From Bradyrhizobium sp. CB1650 (GTDB lineage Bacteria > Pseudomonadota > Alphaproteobacteria > Rhizobiales > Xanthobacteraceae): a DNA stretch of 64,000 nucleotides. Position numbers and translations under genes: made by a program. The notes beneath the pieces were generated by a model that was given only the letters and a program-made list of their open reading frames with translations, did not search any database and was not told where the DNA came from. Positions 62,063 to 64,000 of this stretch are shown piece after piece (positions within the stretch are counted from its first letter, which is position 1; every line of letters begins with the position of its first letter). The stretch is from NCBI RefSeq assembly GCF_029761915.1, contig NZ_CP121695.1:1302001-1366000 (forward strand), given 5' to 3'.

Positions 62063-64000
62063 ATGCTGAACCTCGCGGAATACCGCAACCGGCCCCATAG
62101 CCTCGCCGACTTCTTGCCTTGGGCCGCTTTGGTCGAGAAAGGCGTCGTCCTCAACAAGGACGGCGCGTTCCAGCGCACGGCGCGTTTTCGTGGTCCGGAC
62201 CTCGACAGCGCAACGCCTGCCGAGCTCGTCAGCGTGACAGCCCGCCTCAACAACGCACTCCGCCGTCTCGGCTCAGGTTGGGCGATCTTCGTCGAAGCCC
62301 AGCGCATCGCCGCCCAGACTTATCCGCACAACATGTTCCCTGATGCAGCATCAGCGCTGGTCGATCTGGAGCGACGTGACGCTTTCGAGGAGGCGGGAGC
62401 CCATTTCGAGAGTCGCTATTTCCTGACCTTCGTCTGGCTCCCGCCGGCTGAGGACGTCTCGCGCATCGAGGGCTGGCTCTATGAGGGCCGCGCGCAGGGC
62501 GGCGTCGATCCTCATGAGCTGCTGCGCGGCTTCGTCGATCGGACCAACCGCGTCCTGCAACTGGTCGAAGGGTTCATGCCCGAAGTGGCATGGCTGGATG
62601 ACAGCGAGACGCTGACCTACCTGCATTCGACCATCTCCACCCGGCAACAGCGGGTCCGCGTTCCCGAGACGCCGATGCATCTCGACGCGCTGCTCGCGGA
62701 CGAGCCGCTCGCCGGCGGTCTCGAGCCGCGCCTCGGCAGCCACCACCTTCGCACGCTCACCGTGGTCGGCTTTCCGACCGCGACCTATCCCGGAATCCTG
62801 GACGAGCTCAACCGGCTTGCCTTCCCGTACCGTTGGTCGACGCGCGCGATCCTCCTCGACAAGACCGAGGCGGTGAAGCTGCTGACCAGGATCCGCCGGC
62901 AGTGGTTCGCCAAGCGGAAGTCAATCGCGGCCATCGTCAAGGAGGTGATGACGAATGAGGCCTCGACACTGGTCGATAGCGATGCGGCGAACAAGGCCGC
63001 CGATGCCGACCTCGCTTTGCAGGAACTCGGCACCGACAACGTCGGCCAGGCCTACGTCACCGCGACCGTCACCGTCTGGGACGAGGATCCCGGTGTTGCC
63101 GCCGAGAAGCTTCGCCTCATCGAGAAGGTGATCCAGGGGCGCGACTTCACCTGCATGCCGGAAGGGGTGAATGCGCTCGAAGCCTGGCTCGGCTCCCTGC
63201 CGGGGCACGCCTACGCCAACGTCCGCCAGCCGCCGCTCTCGACGTTGAACCTGGCCCACATGATCCCGCTGTCGGCGATCTGGGCCGGGCCAGACCGCGA
63301 TGAGCATTTCCGCAGCTCCCCGCTGTTCTTCGGCAAGACCGAGGGCTCGACGCCGTTCCGCTTTTCGCTGCATGTCGGAGATGTCGGCCACACCCTGATC
63401 GTTGGCCCGACCGGAGCCGGCAAGTCCGTGTTGCTTGCGCTGATGGCGATCCAGTTTCGCCGCTACCGGAAGAGCCAGATCTTCGCCTTCGATTTCGGCG
63501 GTTCGATCCGCACCGCGGCGCTTGCCATGGGTGGCGACTGGCACGACCTCGGCGGAAGCTTGTCCAACAGCGCGGAGGACTCTGTCTCTCTTCAACCACT
63601 CGCGCGTATCGGCGATGCGGCGGAGCGCGCCTGGGCCGCCGAATGGGTGACCGCGATCCTTGCCAAGGAAGGCGTCACCATCGATCCGACCGTGAAGGAG
63701 CACGTCTGGTCGGCGCTGACCTCGCTGGCTTCCTCGCCGGTCGAGGAACGCACGATCACCGGACTGACCGTCCTGTTGCAATCGACAGCGCTCAAGCAGG
63801 CGCTGCAACCTTACTGCGTCGGCGGCGCGTCCGGCCGCCTTCTCGACGCGGAGGCCGAGCAACTCGGTTTTGCATCGGTGCAGGCGTTCGAGACCGAGGG
63901 CTTGATCGGCGCTGGAGCTGCGCCTGCCGTCCTCACCTACCTCTTCCATCGCATCGAGGGACGGCTCGACGGCCGACCGACCCTCCTCATCATCGACGAG
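62063..64000 (+). CDS. trbE: TrbE, transfer ATPase (VirB4 type), 3' end outside window
   Basis: ATG 62063 follows trbD by seven bases, and 646 codons are visible without a stop. The N-terminal part is the CagE/TrbE/VirB domain (MLNLAEYRNRPHSLADFLPW). The ATPase starts with Walker A GPTGAGKS (448-455), and the window ends in the Walker B segment TLLIIDE. VirB4-type ATPases power pilus assembly and substrate transfer. About 150-180 residues are missing. The rest of the trb operon (trbJ, L, F, G, I) should follow to the right. Confidence 0.92.
   Translation, partial: MLNLAEYRNRPHSLADFLPWAALVEKGVVLNKDGAFQRTARFRGPDLDSATPAELVSVTARLNNALRRLGSGWAIFVEAQRIAAQTYPHNMFPDAASALVDLERRDAFEEAGAHFESRYFLTFVWLPPAEDVSRIEGWLYEGRAQGGVDPHELLRGFVDRTNRVLQLVEGFMPEVAWLDDSETLTYLHSTISTRQQRVRVPETPMHLDALLADEPLAGGLEPRLGSHHLRTLTVVGFPTATYPGILDELNRLAFPYRWSTRAILLDKTEAVKLLTRIRRQWFAKRKSIAAIVKEVMTNEASTLVDSDAANKAADADLALQELGTDNVGQAYVTATVTVWDEDPGVAAEKLRLIEKVIQGRDFTCMPEGVNALEAWLGSLPGHAYANVRQPPLSTLNLAHMIPLSAIWAGPDRDEHFRSSPLFFGKTEGSTPFRFSLHVGDVGHTLIVGPTGAGKSVLLALMAIQFRRYRKSQIFAFDFGGSIRTAALAMGGDWHDLGGSLSNSAEDSVSLQPLARIGDAAERAWAAEWVTAILAKEGVTIDPTVKEHVWSALTSLASSPVEERTITGLTVLLQSTALKQALQPYCVGGASGRLLDAEAEQLGFASVQAFETEGLIGAGAAPAVLTYLFHRIEGRLDGRPTLLIIDE

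Noticed and set aside
1..64000. tRNA genes, rRNA, CRISPR arrays, nod boxes and attachment sites
   Set aside because: Looked for by eye on both strands; no cloverleaf, regular spacer array, convincing nod box or att duplication was recognised.

Overview
The window reads as part of an integrative and conjugative element (ICE, symbiosis-island type) of an alphaproteobacterial rhizobium. The evidence is an ICE backbone carrying homologues of the QseC/QseM/FseA/RdfS excision switch and the RlxS relaxase described for the Mesorhizobium symbiosis ICE, together with a NifA/sigma-54 promoter in the cargo. The genus (Mesorhizobium, Bradyrhizobium or a relative) cannot be fixed from sequence alone.

Layout. 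1-8.4 kb: maintenance block with the end of parB, a small unknown gene, a giant strawberry-notch helicase/methylase, a Toprim protein and a DUF2493 protein. 8.4-15.6 kb: first accessory patch with a frameshifted HEPN/Toprim defence-type gene, a methyltransferase, cold-shock protein, S1/P1 nuclease, LOG-family protein and small unknowns. 15.6-27.9 kb: transfer and control block with DUF736, qseC and its tandem operators, qseM, frameshift-split fseA, rdfS, repA with an origin-like repeat region, parA, a ribbon-helix-helix protein, DUF2840, traF, DUF736, lytic transglycosylase, an oriT-like repeat region, rlxS, traG and a CopG-like gene. 27.9-60.4 kb: a cargo block of about 32.5 kb set between the traG/CopG pair and trbB. 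60.4-64 kb: trbB, trbC, trbD and the start of trbE, the mating-pair apparatus, running off the right edge.

The cargo has four parts. (1) 28.6-35.3 kb: an operon behind a good NifA upstream site and a -24/-12 promoter encodes an amino-acid N-monooxygenase (lysine/ornithine N-hydroxylase family), an MFS exporter, a phytanoyl-CoA-dioxygenase-like oxygenase, a free-standing cupin, a methionyl-tRNA-synthetase-like protein and a PLP aminotransferase. N-hydroxylase plus cupin plus MetRS-like protein is the hydrazine (N-N bond) forming machinery known from actinomycete pathways such as s56-p1 and triacsin. I read this as an undescribed N-N-bond natural-product pathway that is switched on with nitrogen fixation. 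(2) 39.0-45.0 kb: a molybdopterin dehydrogenase pair (IorAB type), a PQQ dehydrogenase with the lanthanide-type DYD signature, a c-type cytochrome and an unknown exported protein, probably one periplasmic oxidation system. (3) 45.3-56.4 kb: a sugar-acid and acyl-CoA catabolic island with two LacI regulators, a KDG/KDA-type aldolase-family dehydratase, an aldehyde dehydrogenase, a CoA-transferase, two crotonases, an MHS transporter and a GH88 hydrolase. A shared LacI-type palindrome lies before the CoA-transferase and the transporter. (4) 56.5-60.2 kb: regulators (Lrp, MntR), small genes, IS3 debris and a DUF6662 gene broken by one stop codon.

Decayed genes (SGNH hydrolase, 6PGDH/HIBADH-like, IS3 orfA, DUF6662) lie at cargo-module borders, which fits stepwise assembly. 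No tRNA, rRNA, CRISPR array or intact transposase was recognised.
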